Positions 42,155-50,812 of a DNA stretch of 58,345 nt are shown piece after piece (the stretch's first letter is position 1; each line of letters starts with the position of its first letter). A program made the translations under genes and the position numbers. The DNA comes from CAVZMO01 sp963776195. Lineage in GTDB: Bacteria; Nitrospirota; Thermodesulfovibrionia; Thermodesulfovibrionales; SM23-35. The notes below the pieces were generated by a model. That model did not search any database. It was not told the DNA's origin and worked only from the letters and a program-made list of their open reading frames with translations. Where the stretch lies: contig CAVZMO010000021.1 in NCBI GenBank assembly GCA_963776195.1, forward strand, positions 1-58,345. Direction: 5' to 3'.

Positions 42155-43048
42155 CTAAATATTTAAAAGTCTCTTGTTTATCTCAATAGCCGCAACAGCG
42201 CCTTCTCCGGCAGCGATAATCGCCTGGTCATGGCCGGTATTCAACGGGCCAAGAATGTAAAGGCCGTCTAAAGAAGACTCGAAGATGTGATTAACGACGT
42301 ATTTGAAATCACGCCCGTCTTTTTTCAGAGACAACTCGGCGAGAAAATCATCGCTTAATTTAAAGCCGAAATCGGACATAATAACGTCACACTCAAATTT
42401 TCTGCCGTCCTGAAGCTCTAAAGACTCGATCCTTTCGTCGCCGATGATCCTGCCCGGCCGGCCTTTTATAAGTGGTATCCCTTCCTCTTTCAAGAGTTCT
42501 TTATACCCTTCGGGCGGATCAAAAAAATAGAGTATGAGCGTAATATCTTTTGTGAACATCTCTTTCATCGCAAAGGCGAGGCGCACGGTGCTGATTGAAT
42601 TGCCGATGATCACCAATTTCTTACCGGTGGTTTTGTGTCCGTCACAATCCAAACAGGTGAAAAAACTTGTTCCCAGGAATTTGTAGATGTTTTCTATGGG
42701 AGGAAGGTTATCGTAGCCGCCTGAAGAGACTATTACGAATTTTGAGGAAAAGTTATCTCTCTCAGTGTGGATTTCGAAATAACCTGTCTTCAGAACTTTC
42801 TTAACGCGACCCTTTTCGATTCGTACATTGAAACTTCTTGCCTGTTCCATACCGCGTTCTATAATTTCTTTCCCTGAAATGACTGTTTGAGTTAAGAAAT
42901 TCTCGATGGCTCTGGCGTGATATGTCCTGCCGCCGCCTCTATCGATTAAAAGGGCGTTCCTATTGTATCTCCCGAGATAAATAGCAGCCTGCAACCCGCC
43001 CGGGCCGGCGCCTATGATGATGCAGTCATATATTCTTTCGTCTGCCAT
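42155..43048 (-). CDS. Thioredoxin-reductase-like FAD/NAD(P) oxidoreductase
   Basis: About 297 residues from ATG 43048 (MADERIYDC). FAD site CIIIGAGPGGLQAAIYLGRYNRNALLIDRGGG; redox-active CxxC as TCLDCDGH; NAD(P)-site GKKLVIIGNSIS; final GPLNTGHDQAIIAAGEGAVAAIEIN. Spaced like bacterial thioredoxin reductase, but the core motif is TCLDCDG rather than ATCDG, suggesting a distinct partner. An in-frame ATG at 43084 exists without support. Confidence 0.85.
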   Translation of the reverse strand: MADERIYDCIIIGAGPGGLQAAIYLGRYNRNALLIDRGGGRTYHARAIENFLTQTVISGKEIIERGMEQARSFNVRIEKGRVKKVLKTGYFEIHTERDNFSSKFVIVSSGGYDNLPPIENIYKFLGTSFFTCLDCDGHKTTGKKLVIIGNSISTVRLAFAMKEMFTKDITLILYFFDPPEGYKELLKEEGIPLIKGRPGRIIGDERIESLELQDGRKFECDVIMSDFGFKLSDDFLAELSLKKDGRDFKYVVNHIFESSLDGLYILGPLNTGHDQAIIAAGEGAVAAIEINKRLLNI

Positions 43049-43379
43049 AAAAATAGCGATTCTCGCTAAATATCCATCTAGCAAGCATTATAGCAAAGTC
43101 CCCCCGAAAAGCTAATTGGTTGAGAAATGCGAGGGCATCCTGCCGCGTGTTGGACAATTTACCCTGACACATGACTAAGGCGGGCACTGCGATCTCAATG
43201 AAATCAACGAGTTCTCTATGGCATCTCTCTTGCAATATCAGTCTCGAACCGCCGGTCGTGCAAGTGCAGCACGATACTCCAGCCGGATTTGAGCGGAGAA
43301 GAACTTGCAAAAATCATTGCAGAAGATATAATGAAAACAAATGACCCGAAGGGTTTTATCCCATGGGGGGGTAATAAAT
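43049..43379. other. Intergenic region, uncertain coding
   Basis: A frame from TTG 43289 reads LSGEELAKIIAEDIMKTNDP then KGFIPWGGNKYG and continues over the next two small genes in another frame. It looks partly protein-like, but I cannot place a ribosome site or end, so I leave it uncalled. Confidence 0.3.
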
Positions 43380-43493
43380 ATGGAGATAGAGAGGATTTCA
43401 AGGAAAATAGGATTCCTGAGAGCAGGGTGGTGGATAATCCATTTCTTAGGCATAGCGACCGTATACACCCTCGGCCATCTTCTCTGGAGGTAA
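43380..43493 (+). CDS. 37-residue membrane protein
   Basis: ATG 43380 with a G-run ribosome site. One transmembrane helix in LRAGWWIIHFLGIATVYTLG after a short basic start MEIERISRKIGF. It is similar to the next small protein over 19 residues: G-W-W-[IV]-[IL]-H-x-x-x-I-x-x-x-x-x-L-G. Ends at TAA 43491-43493, one base before the next ATG. Too short for usual callers. Confidence 0.6.
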   Translation: MEIERISRKIGFLRAGWWIIHFLGIATVYTLGHLLWR

Positions 43494-43494
43494 G

Positions 43495-43599
43495 ATGCTC
43501 AGATATTTTATGAGGTATAAACCGGGGTGGTGGGTCCTTCATATTATTGTGATCGGATTTACCTTCTACCTTGGGCGCATGGCCCAATTTCAATTCTAA
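43495..43599 (+). CDS. 34-residue membrane protein, paralogue of the preceding
   Basis: ATG 43495 is 4 nt after GGAGG, which lies in the end of the preceding gene. A helix spans KPGWWVLHIIVIGFTFYLG. Shares the GWWxxH motif with the previous protein, indicating a tandem duplication. Followed 6 bp later by a larger membrane protein gene. Confidence 0.6.
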   Translation: MLRYFMRYKPGWWVLHIIVIGFTFYLGRMAQFQF

Positions 43600-43605
43600 G
43601 AAATT

Positions 43606-44007
43606 ATGACCAAAAAAATCCTCTTACTCACACTTTTTATATTGGCCGTATCGGGGCTCCTTCTCCATTACAGGATTCACAACTTTATGGTGCCCGACCG
43701 ATTGAATCCGGGAATTTTTATTTTTGACGGGACAAAGTTTCTTTCCTTTATATTCCCCATAATCGATGTTGTTCTGGTCACGCTGCTTTTTGCTTCACGG
43801 AAGACCGCTGTTTACGGGTATCTCCTGAACGGTCTCATCGTCATATACGGCACGGTTTTCATGGCACACTTCAGCATCGCCGAGATATCCGCCAAATCGA
43901 TACCGCCCGGCGCCTGGTTCTTGAAATCAACCTTAGCGGACATCGGTATAGCATGGGCAGACTTTTTTGTGGGCAAAGCGCTCTACGATATAACCATTAA
44001 AGGGTAA
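43606..44007 (+). CDS. Four-helix membrane protein, unknown
   Basis: 133 residues. Hydrophobic stretches ILLLTLFILAVSGLLL, FLSFIFPIIDVVLVTLLFAS, YGYLLNGLIVIYGTVFMAHFS and a weaker last one near GIAWADFFVGKALYDI. No family named. Follows the two tiny membrane proteins and precedes small soluble genes and the superoxide dismutase gene on the same strand. Confidence 0.7.
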   Translation: MTKKILLLTLFILAVSGLLLHYRIHNFMVPDRLNPGIFIFDGTKFLSFIFPIIDVVLVTLLFASRKTAVYGYLLNGLIVIYGTVFMAHFSIAEISAKSIPPGAWFLKSTLADIGIAWADFFVGKALYDITIKG

Positions 44008-44048
44008 ACTGCACAATCTTATGACGGCTGAACATTTCAGGGTGCTCT

Positions 44049-44318
44049 ATGTCGGATGAATTAAAACAAATAAAAAATATCGCTCAAAGATATACCCCCG
44101 AGGAGATAGAGAACTGTATTACTCAACAGGTCGAGACCGGCAAAAACGTTTGTCTTACAGATGCGCGAAGTGAAAAAATTGTAAACCGGCTTTCCAAGGC
44201 AGGGGTTGTGAGGGATTTCATGAATCAAGGGATGGGTCTTGCCGACGCCCTGAGGGAACTGGCAAGGCGGATGAGGCTTTTACAGTCAGGTTTCAAAGAG
44301 CTGAAAGTGGACAAATGA
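44049..44318 (+). CDS. Hypothetical protein, 89 residues
   Basis: Soluble and helical: ELKQIKNIAQRYTPEEIENCITQQ, then RSEKIVNRLSKAGVVRDFMNQGMGLADALRELARRMR. The two Cys are in NCITQQ and NVCLTD. Overlaps the next gene by the ATGA at 44315-44318. No family recognised. Confidence 0.6.
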   Translation: MSDELKQIKNIAQRYTPEEIENCITQQVETGKNVCLTDARSEKIVNRLSKAGVVRDFMNQGMGLADALRELARRMRLLQSGFKELKVDK

Positions 44319-44734
44319 ACGCAAGAGAACATTATGAGCTTTTCAGGTATCTCATGGAACAGGTTTGTCTGTTTCAGGAGGACTTGGTGTTTGTGGAGAA
44401 TATTGCCGATTGGTGCAGAGAAGAGGGGATACCCGAGACCGATAAGGAAAGACCGGTGAAACTCGTGTCGAAGGAGGGACCAGGCTGCAGGATGTTGATA
44501 AAGGAATATATATCCGGCGATGTGATGCATGAAAGGATTAACGCACTAAGGGTCCGAAGCCAATTGAAGAATGTGGCCTTTGACAGGGCTGATTTGCTGG
44601 ATTCAGACAGGAAAAGACTTGCCTATTTATTTTTGAGTGAATATGCTGCCAGCCTGCCTGATATCCAAGACGATTTTCTCGCTGATGATTGGGCATTCAG
44701 TGAGATGAAAAGGCTTGGATTTTTTAAAACATAA
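44315..44734 (+). CDS. Hypothetical protein, 139 residues
   Basis: Starts in the stop region of the previous gene, so translationally coupled. Acidic and helical, with NIADWCREEGIPETDKERP and SEYAASLPDIQDDFLADDWAF. Unknown. Precedes the superoxide dismutase gene by 15 bp. Confidence 0.6.
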   Translation: MNAREHYELFRYLMEQVCLFQEDLVFVENIADWCREEGIPETDKERPVKLVSKEGPGCRMLIKEYISGDVMHERINALRVRSQLKNVAFDRADLLDSDRKRLAYLFLSEYAASLPDIQDDFLADDWAFSEMKRLGFFKT

Positions 44735-44749
44735 AAGGAGGAAAAGATT

Positions 44750-45328
44750 ATGGCTTACACTGCAAAGGATTATTCGAAACTCTTAGGGATGGAGGGATTC
44801 AGCGAGACCCTGCTCAAAAACCACTTTACACTCTACCAGGGGTACATAACCAACACCAATAAGGTACTCGAAACACTCGACCAGATGCTGAGTGGGGATA
44901 AGACAGGGACACCGGAGTTTGCGGAACTGAAGAGGAGGCTCGGCTGGGAATTCAATGGCATGAGGCTTCACGAGTATTATTTTGAGAACCTCGGCGGCAA
45001 GACGCCGCTCGATAAGAACGGGCGGCTGGCAAAGAAGATGGTGGAGGATTTTGGCAGTTATGAGGCATGGGAGAAGGACTTCAAGGCGACGGGGTCGATG
45101 AGAGGTATAGGATGGGCTGTTCTCTATCAGGACCTTACGAATGGGAAACTGATCAATTTCTGGATCAACGAGCATGACGTGTCACATCCGGCGGGATGTA
45201 GTCCCCTGTTGATTATGGATGTCTTTGAGCATGCCTTTATGCTCGATTATGGGCTCAAGAGGGCGGATTATATCGGTGCGTTTTTCAAGAACATTAACTG
45301 GGCAGCCGTTGAAGCAAGACTGAAATAA
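44750..45328 (+). CDS. sodB: Fe/Mn superoxide dismutase
   Basis: 192 residues. Metal ligands His25 (KNHFTLYQGY), His74 (MRLHEYYFENLGG), Asp157 and His161 (MDVFEHAF), all present. Gly-rich GIGWAVLY and INFWINEHDVSH. Dismutates superoxide. AAAGGAGGAAAAG ribosome site. Fe or Mn cannot be told from sequence. Last of a tight run of unknown genes from 43380. Confidence 0.93.
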   Translation: MAYTAKDYSKLLGMEGFSETLLKNHFTLYQGYITNTNKVLETLDQMLSGDKTGTPEFAELKRRLGWEFNGMRLHEYYFENLGGKTPLDKNGRLAKKMVEDFGSYEAWEKDFKATGSMRGIGWAVLYQDLTNGKLINFWINEHDVSHPAGCSPLLIMDVFEHAFMLDYGLKRADYIGAFFKNINWAAVEARLK

Positions 45329-45420
45329 AGGGAGGTTTGAAATGGGTAAAGTGCTGAGTTTTGATTAACCGTGGATGCCCTTCTGAAATTCTGGAAATCC
45401 AGCTGAAAGGAGGAATGTGT

Positions 45421-45927
45421 ATGAAGGCATTAATTATCAGCGCAGACAATTTTGAGGATACGGAACTCCTTGTGCCTTATTACAGGTTAAGGGAGGAAGG
45501 AATACCTGTGGATATTGCATCGATAAAGAAAGGTTCCATAAAGGGTAAGCACGGCTATGAGGTTATGGCGAATAAACCCCTTAAAGAGATTAAGCCGGAT
45601 GATTATGACATCCTCATCCTGCCCGGAGGCAAGGCCCCCGAAACAGTAAGGAAGGAAGAGAAGGCCCTTGAGATAGCGAAACATTTCTTCCGGAAAGATA
45701 AACCTGTCGCGGCCATATGCCATGGACCTCAGACGTTAATATCAGCCGGCCTGCTCAAAGGGAGGCACGCAACGTGTTACAAGTCCGTGGCTCAGGAGAT
45801 GAAGGATGCGGGGGCTCTTTATGAAGATAAGGAAGTGGTGGTTGACGGCAATCTGGTTACGTCGAGACAACCCTCCGATCTGCCTGCATTTTTGAGAGAG
45901 CTGATGAAGAAGCTCAAGGGGAGTTAA
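45421..45927 (+). CDS. DJ-1/PfpI-family protein
   Basis: 168 residues from ATG 45421 after GGAGGAATGTGT. Flavodoxin-like fold with the nucleophile elbow AAICHGPQTLISAGLL, DILILPGGKAPETVR, and DGNLVTSRQPSDLPAF. Members are deglycase/chaperone or peptidase-like. Part of a run with the superoxide dismutase gene, possibly stress-related. Confidence 0.92.
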   Translation: MKALIISADNFEDTELLVPYYRLREEGIPVDIASIKKGSIKGKHGYEVMANKPLKEIKPDDYDILILPGGKAPETVRKEEKALEIAKHFFRKDKPVAAICHGPQTLISAGLLKGRHATCYKSVAQEMKDAGALYEDKEVVVDGNLVTSRQPSDLPAFLRELMKKLKGS

Positions 45928-45936
45928 CCGAGAAGA

Positions 45937-46080
45937 GCATTTGATGAAAGGCATATACGCAGAAAAACCTTTACCAATCGCAATTTGCCGTTTAAGGAGG
46001 TCCATAGGTGATGAATGAAAACGTGCAGATTTATCGGCGATCTGATGTCCTGCAAAGGAGGCGAAAGTAAAGCTTTTTCC
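45937..46080 (+). repeat. 144-bp dispersed element, copy B (upstream of yyaL)
   Basis: Ungapped match to 9775-9918 (minus), about 85% identical. GAAAAA-CC-TTTAC and GTAAA-GC-TTTTTC again pair as a closing stem. It ends exactly at the base before ATG 46081 of the thioredoxin-domain gene, so it forms the entire leader of that gene. Two AGGAGG motifs lie inside. Frame MKTCRF at 46015 is open into the downstream gene. Confidence 0.75.
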
Positions 46081-48042
46081 ATGAACCGACTATCGACCGA
46101 AAAATCCCCTTATTTAAGGCATTCCGCTCATCAGAAAATCGACTGGTATCCGTGGTCTGAAGAAGTATTCGAGGCTGCAAGGCGTGAAAACAAGCCGGTA
46201 TTCCTCAGTTCGGGTGCTGTTTGGTGCCATTGGTGCCACGTCATGGCAAAGGAATGCTTTGAAGACGAAGCAGTCATAAAGCTCCTCAATGAAAATTTCA
46301 TTGCCATAAAGCTTGACAGGGACGAAAGACCCGATATAGACAAGAGGTACCAGCAGTCTGTTCATGCCATGGGCTCAGGAGGGGGCTGGCCCCTCAGCGT
46401 GTTTCTGACACCCGACAAAAAACCTTTTTTCGGGGGGACCTATTTCCCTCCCGAAGACAGTTTCGGCAGGCCGGGGTTTAAGCGGGTGTTGAGGGCGATA
46501 ATAGATCTCTATAATTCCAAGAGAGAAGAAATAACCGAGTATAGCCGGAGGATCCTAAATTCCGTCAAGTCTAAGCCCGTAAGGGCCGGAGAAGTAGGCA
46601 AGCTCGCAATCGATAAGGCTGTAACAGCCGTCCTTTCCCGGTTTGATCCTCAGCACGGCGGGTTCGGTTCATTCCCTAAATTTCCGATGCCCGGCGCCAT
46701 CGAATTTCTCATAAACAGATATTTCTTCACGGGAAAGGAATCCGTCGGGTTTGCGGTAAAAAAAACCCTCGAATCGATGGCCGACGGCGGTTTTCACGAC
46801 CAGATCGGGGGCGGTTTCCACAGATATTCTGTTGATGAAGCATGGATTATCCCTCATTTTGAGAAGATGGCGGATGACAATGCGTGGCATTTAAGAAATT
46901 ACCTTGATGCGTTTTCCGTATTCGGAAACAAGTATTTCAAAGAGGTTGCCGAAGGGATCCTGTTTTTTACCGGCAGTGTTCTCTCCGATCCCGGCGGAGG
47001 TTTTTTTGTGAGCCAGGATGCCGATGTTGTTCCGGAAGACGAAGGCGGATATTTCACCTGGACAGAGGAGGAATTCAGAAAAGCCCTGGATGACGAGGAA
47101 TACAAAGTCCTATCGCTTCATCTCTTTGACGAGAGAGGCGCCATGCATCACGATGAATCAAAGAAGGTTTTGTTTGTTTCAAAGGAAGCATCGGAGATTG
47201 CTAAGGGGACAGGGATGGATGTCCGTCTTGTTTCCAGAATAATACAGGCGGGAAAGAAAAAATTGCTTGACCATAGAAACAGCAGAAAACCTCCCTTTGT
47301 AGATAAAACATTGTATACATCCCTCAATGGCATGCTGATTTCTTCACACCTGAAGGCTTTCAGAGTGCTGGGGAGAAAAGATGTGAAAGATCTTGCGCTG
47401 AAAAGCCTCCGTAGGATAATCGACAGTTATTTTATCGGTGATGAACTATTTCACACAGAAGGTGTAAAAGCCGTCCTGGATGACTACGTCCATCTGATTG
47501 ATGCGCTCATTGCTGCGTATGAGACAACAGGGGATTCCTCTTATCTCCTTCAAGCAGACAATCTTATGGGGTCTTGTATAAATAAATTCTGGGATAAGGA
47601 TGGAGGCGGTTTTTTCGATACGGAAAAAGAGATTATCGACATGAGGCTCAAGGGGATCGAGGACCTTCCCCATCCGTCTGCGAACTCCCTTGGCATCATC
47701 CTTTTGCTTAAGCTTTATTTTATGACAGAGAAGAATACATATTACGCCCATGCAGAGACTTCATTGAAAACCTTTTCTTCGGAGGCAAAGGATTCAGACA
47801 TCCATGCGGGATATTATTTTTGCGGGCTGGATGCATATTTTCATATGATCAAGCTTACCCTGCAAGCAGCGCCAAAGGAAGAACTGGCCAAGGCCGCCCT
47901 TTCATCCTTTCGTCCTTATGTGAGTACCGTCTATGGGGAAGACAAAGGCTGTGCGGTACCTTGCTCTCACGATGTGTGCTATGAACCCATTTACAGCCCT
48001 GACAAATTGAAAGATTTCCTGCAATCCAGGAGGTTGTCTTAA
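46081..48042 (+). CDS. YyaL/Spermatogenesis-associated-20-like thioredoxin-domain protein (DUF255)
   Basis: 653 residues from ATG 46081 (MNRLSTEKSPYL, the family start); the in-frame ATG 46015 would add 22 residues from the repeat element. The thioredoxin-like part has WCHWCHVMAKECFED (CxxC), NFIAIKLDRDERPDIDKRY and GGWPLSVFLTPDKKPFFGGTYFPP. An (alpha/alpha)6 barrel follows: GGFHDQIGGGFHRYSVDEAWIIPHFEKM and DGGGFFDT. Function not established in bacteria. Confidence 0.93.
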   Translation: MNRLSTEKSPYLRHSAHQKIDWYPWSEEVFEAARRENKPVFLSSGAVWCHWCHVMAKECFEDEAVIKLLNENFIAIKLDRDERPDIDKRYQQSVHAMGSGGGWPLSVFLTPDKKPFFGGTYFPPEDSFGRPGFKRVLRAIIDLYNSKREEITEYSRRILNSVKSKPVRAGEVGKLAIDKAVTAVLSRFDPQHGGFGSFPKFPMPGAIEFLINRYFFTGKESVGFAVKKTLESMADGGFHDQIGGGFHRYSVDEAWIIPHFEKMADDNAWHLRNYLDAFSVFGNKYFKEVAEGILFFTGSVLSDPGGGFFVSQDADVVPEDEGGYFTWTEEEFRKALDDEEYKVLSLHLFDERGAMHHDESKKVLFVSKEASEIAKGTGMDVRLVSRIIQAGKKKLLDHRNSRKPPFVDKTLYTSLNGMLISSHLKAFRVLGRKDVKDLALKSLRRIIDSYFIGDELFHTEGVKAVLDDYVHLIDALIAAYETTGDSSYLLQADNLMGSCINKFWDKDGGGFFDTEKEIIDMRLKGIEDLPHPSANSLGIILLLKLYFMTEKNTYYAHAETSLKTFSSEAKDSDIHAGYYFCGLDAYFHMIKLTLQAAPKEELAKAALSSFRPYVSTVYGEDKGCAVPCSHDVCYEPIYSPDKLKDFLQSRRLS

Positions 48043-48050
48043 CAAAAAAT

Positions 48051-48073
48051 AAGGCAGGAGAAAATCCTGCCTT
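48051..48073 (-). terminator. Intrinsic terminator after the ferritin-like gene
   Basis: AAGGCAGGA and TCCTGCCTT pair over 9 bp across GAAAA. On the minus strand it is followed by TATTTTTTG, so it ends the ferritin-like gene transcript, and could also stop the convergent yyaL-like gene. Confidence 0.8.
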
Positions 48074-48108
48074 AGATCGAAGGCTATGAACAGAGCAAGT
48101 TTCTGAAA

Positions 48109-48573
48109 TTATTTTGGACAAGCGATACGCTCTTCCCTGGTCGCTCCGTAGGGATATACCTTTCCTTTCATATGATCCAGCCTTGTCAGCATCTCATGAT
48201 GCTTCACTTCGTCAGCCAGCAGATAGGAGACGATGTAGCCGACGAACATATCCTTGTTTTTCGTCAAGGCGGTATTCGCAAGTCCCATAGACCTGGCTTC
48301 AGCCTGGAGATGTTTGTCCAGAACCCCGGCGAGTGGAATAAGATCATCCGGCGCCAAATGACCCGCTTCCTTCGTCACGCTATCGATGGCATACTGCAGC
48401 ATTGCCTTATGTTTCTCCGAATCACGTCTGATCATCTCCATGTTCACCTTAATGAAAGCGTTATCCGATTTGGAGTGCAGATCTTTTGCAATTCTGATCG
48501 TCTCATCCTCCAGGGACATCCATTCTTTGAAAATTTTTTCCATTTCTTCGGTTTCTTTTACGTGACTAACCAT
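48109..48573 (-). CDS. Ferritin-like four-helix-bundle protein
   Basis: 154 residues. Helices with E/H pairs: EDETIRIAKDLHSKSDNAF, MEMIRRDSEKHKAMLQYAID, LDKHLQAEARSMGLANTAL and LLADEVKHHEMLTRLDHMKG. The ExxH pattern in the last helix suggests a di-metal site as in rubrerythrin/ferritin-like proteins. Ribosome site AAGGAGG upstream. Exact class uncertain. Confidence 0.7.
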   Translation of the reverse strand: MVSHVKETEEMEKIFKEWMSLEDETIRIAKDLHSKSDNAFIKVNMEMIRRDSEKHKAMLQYAIDSVTKEAGHLAPDDLIPLAGVLDKHLQAEARSMGLANTALTKNKDMFVGYIVSYLLADEVKHHEMLTRLDHMKGKVYPYGATREERIACPK

Positions 48574-48935
48574 CTTTGTCCTCCTTCTTCTTAATATGTG
48601 TTTTCATGCCTTTTGAGAGACCCTGTCTGACGAATTACTCATTATCTATGCCCGACCACCTCCTTATATTTCTTAATGAGGAAATAGCAAAAGGAGTGCC
48701 AGACCCTAACGTTTTGTTTTTGTTGGTAAATAATAATGAAGACCGGAACTCTATAAGGCAATTTGTCTTTTTCTCAGGAAATATGCCCTAATTCTTGTCA
48801 TTTCTTGATGGTTACCAACGATGCTATTTGGGCGGTTATCGATCATTTTGTGTGCGGGTTGATTTTACAGATGTGCAGCAAGCTGCTTTGATTCAGGAAC
48901 GATCCTGGATAGTTGCTTGAGATATCAGAGGCATT
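48574..48935. other. Intergenic region between ferritin-like and rpoD genes
   Basis: A plus-strand frame of 71 codons at 48576 has no ribosome site and looks spurious. I see no other feature. Confidence 0.4.
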
Positions 48936-50369
48936 CTATAAAGTGGTTCTTAAGAGCTTCAGTGCCGTGAGTCTATTGGGATGGCTAAGTTTCCGCATGG
49001 CTTTAGCTTCTATTTGTCTCACCCGCTCACGTGTCACAGAAAGATGTCTTCCCACCTCTTCGAGAGTATGGTTTCTTTTCGCTCCTATGCCGAATCTCAT
49101 TCTGATTACCTTCTCTTCCCTCGGAGTCAAGGTATGCAGGACCTTTAGTACCTGCTCTGTGATCCTGTTTTGTTCGACATTACTATACGGAGAAAGACTG
49201 TTCTTGTCGCCGATAAATTCCTCAATGGTTGTACCCTCTTCACCAACGGGAGTTTGCAGAGCTATCGGGTCCTGTACGGCCTTGAATACTTCTTCAATTT
49301 TTAGGGTCGGCACTTTCAATTTTTCGGCAATTTCTTCTTTGCCCGGCTCTCTTCCAAGCTGTTGCGTCAGTTCTCTCGATGCTTTGGTGACCTTGTTATG
49401 TAATTCCATCATATGTACGGGGACCCTGATAGTCTTCGTCTGGTCCATAATCGCCCTCGTTATTGCCTGTCTTATCCACCAGGTTGCATATGTGCTGAAT
49501 TTGAATCCCCTTTTATAGTCGAACTTATCTATAGCTTTCATGAGACCGATATTGCCTTCCTGAATAAAGTCAAGGAAGGAAAGACCTCTTCCAATATAAT
49601 TCTTGGCGATATTCACAACCAGTCTCAGATTGTGATTTATCAATTCACTCTTTGATTCGCCGATAAGGGTCCTTGCCCTTGTTATCCTGTCCCACTTGGC
49701 CCTTAATTCATCAATCCCGATTCCGGTCTCTGATTCAACCAGCTTATACTCATTTTGGACCGCTGCTGCAAGAGAGTTGAGTTGCACAGAATCGATACCG
49801 CGCTTCTTTTTTTCTTTTCTTGTTCTTTTCAGGTTTTTTAAGGTCCCGTATCTCGCAATTTTTCCATCTGCTATTGCTATTTTTATCATAAGATTTTCAA
49901 GTATTTGCAAGGTCATTTCATATGCCCCGGCTTTTTCCCCTTCTGAATTATTCAACCCCTCTTTGTCTTCGCAGTCTGATCGTTTTTCGAGGTTCTTGTA
50001 GAGGGGCAGTGTCGCAACAATTTCCGTAATTATCGCGTTTCCTTCTTCCAGTCTCTTGGCGAGATCTATTTCTTCCTGTCTTGTGAGTATCGAGATATTC
50101 CCCATCGAATGGAAATATGTTTGAACAATGTCCTCTGTTTCTTCATGCTCTTCTTTTCCTTCCGAGACCAAGCTTTCTTCCTCATCAGTGTCCGATTCAT
50201 GATCATCTACAACTTCAACCCCCGCATCGTGGAGAAGATCCATAAGATCTTCTAATTCATCCGTGGAGAAGTATTCTGAAGGAAAAGCGCTGTTTATCTC
50301 ATCATAGGTGAGAGTTCCTCGCCTCTTACCTAAATCCAGGATCTCATCAAAAATGTCCTGTTCTCTCAA
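48936..50369 (-). CDS. rpoD: RNA polymerase sigma factor RpoD (sigma70)
   Basis: 477 residues. Region 1.1 at residues 1-60, an acidic linker, region 1.2-2 with HNLRLVVNIAKNYIGRGLSFLDFIQEGNIGLMKAIDKFDYKRGFKFSTYATWWIRQAI (in segments), region 3 ELTQQLGREPGKEEIAE, and region 4 TLTPREEKVIRMRFGIG with HTLEEVGRHLSVTRERVRQIEAKAM. Region 4.2 matches -35 TTGACA readers. Primary sigma factor, consistent with the TTGAC-type -35 boxes seen in this window. Confidence 0.96.
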   Translation of the reverse strand: MREQDIFDEILDLGKRRGTLTYDEINSAFPSEYFSTDELEDLMDLLHDAGVEVVDDHESDTDEEESLVSEGKEEHEETEDIVQTYFHSMGNISILTRQEEIDLAKRLEEGNAIITEIVATLPLYKNLEKRSDCEDKEGLNNSEGEKAGAYEMTLQILENLMIKIAIADGKIARYGTLKNLKRTRKEKKKRGIDSVQLNSLAAAVQNEYKLVESETGIGIDELRAKWDRITRARTLIGESKSELINHNLRLVVNIAKNYIGRGLSFLDFIQEGNIGLMKAIDKFDYKRGFKFSTYATWWIRQAITRAIMDQTKTIRVPVHMMELHNKVTKASRELTQQLGREPGKEEIAEKLKVPTLKIEEVFKAVQDPIALQTPVGEEGTTIEEFIGDKNSLSPYSNVEQNRITEQVLKVLHTLTPREEKVIRMRFGIGAKRNHTLEEVGRHLSVTRERVRQIEAKAMRKLSHPNRLTALKLLRTTL

Positions 50370-50497
50370 ATATGTCTCCCCGGTATGACCTATTACCGTT
50401 TTTTATTTTCCGGATTCTTCTGCCGTGCTACTGACTACATTATACTCCCTTGTACTTGCTGCAGATAGTCGTTCATTATGGTAACATTAATCTTGTT

Positions 50498-50767
50498 ATG
50501 GAAATGCCCTTCAAAAGGTCAAAGAAAGGTGTAACAATAAAGATAAAAGTGGAGCCGAGATCTTCGAGGAAAGGCATTTCAGGGGTTATGGGCGATACCC
50601 TTAAAATAAGGGTCAACGCACCACCCGTCGGGGGGGCTGCAAACGAGGAGCTCATAGGTATTCTTTCGGAAGAGTTCGGCATCAGAAAAACCGCAATAAA
50701 AATTATCCGGGGAAACTCTTCAAAAGATAAGGTTGTTGAGATTGAAGGCATAGCTTCGATTCCTTGA
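50498..50767 (+). CDS. DUF167/YggU-family protein
   Basis: 89 residues from ATG 50498. KIKVEPRSSRKGISGVMGDTLKIRVNAPPVGGAANEELIGILSEEFGI, with the family V-x-A-P-P-V-x-G-x-A-N core and IIRGNSSKDKVVEIEG. A small domain of unknown role. Precedes serS on the same strand by about 45 bp. Confidence 0.9.
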   Translation: MEMPFKRSKKGVTIKIKVEPRSSRKGISGVMGDTLKIRVNAPPVGGAANEELIGILSEEFGIRKTAIKIIRGNSSKDKVVEIEGIASIP

Positions 50768-50812
50768 CATCCGCCTGGCCAAATAGCAGCTTATTTTGAA
50801 AGGAGAAGCATG

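Noticed and set aside
43289..43513. 75-codon frame overlapping the two microproteins
   Set aside because: The first half looks protein-like, but the second half overlaps two better-supported paralogous frames and ends without logic. Undecided, so not called.
45342..45368. Eight-codon frame with ribosome site before the PfpI-like gene
   Set aside because: Too short to distinguish from chance; probably a remnant.
48576..48791. 71-codon frame between ferritin-like gene and rpoD
   Set aside because: It opens in the divergent promoter area without a ribosome site, and the sequence is not protein-like.
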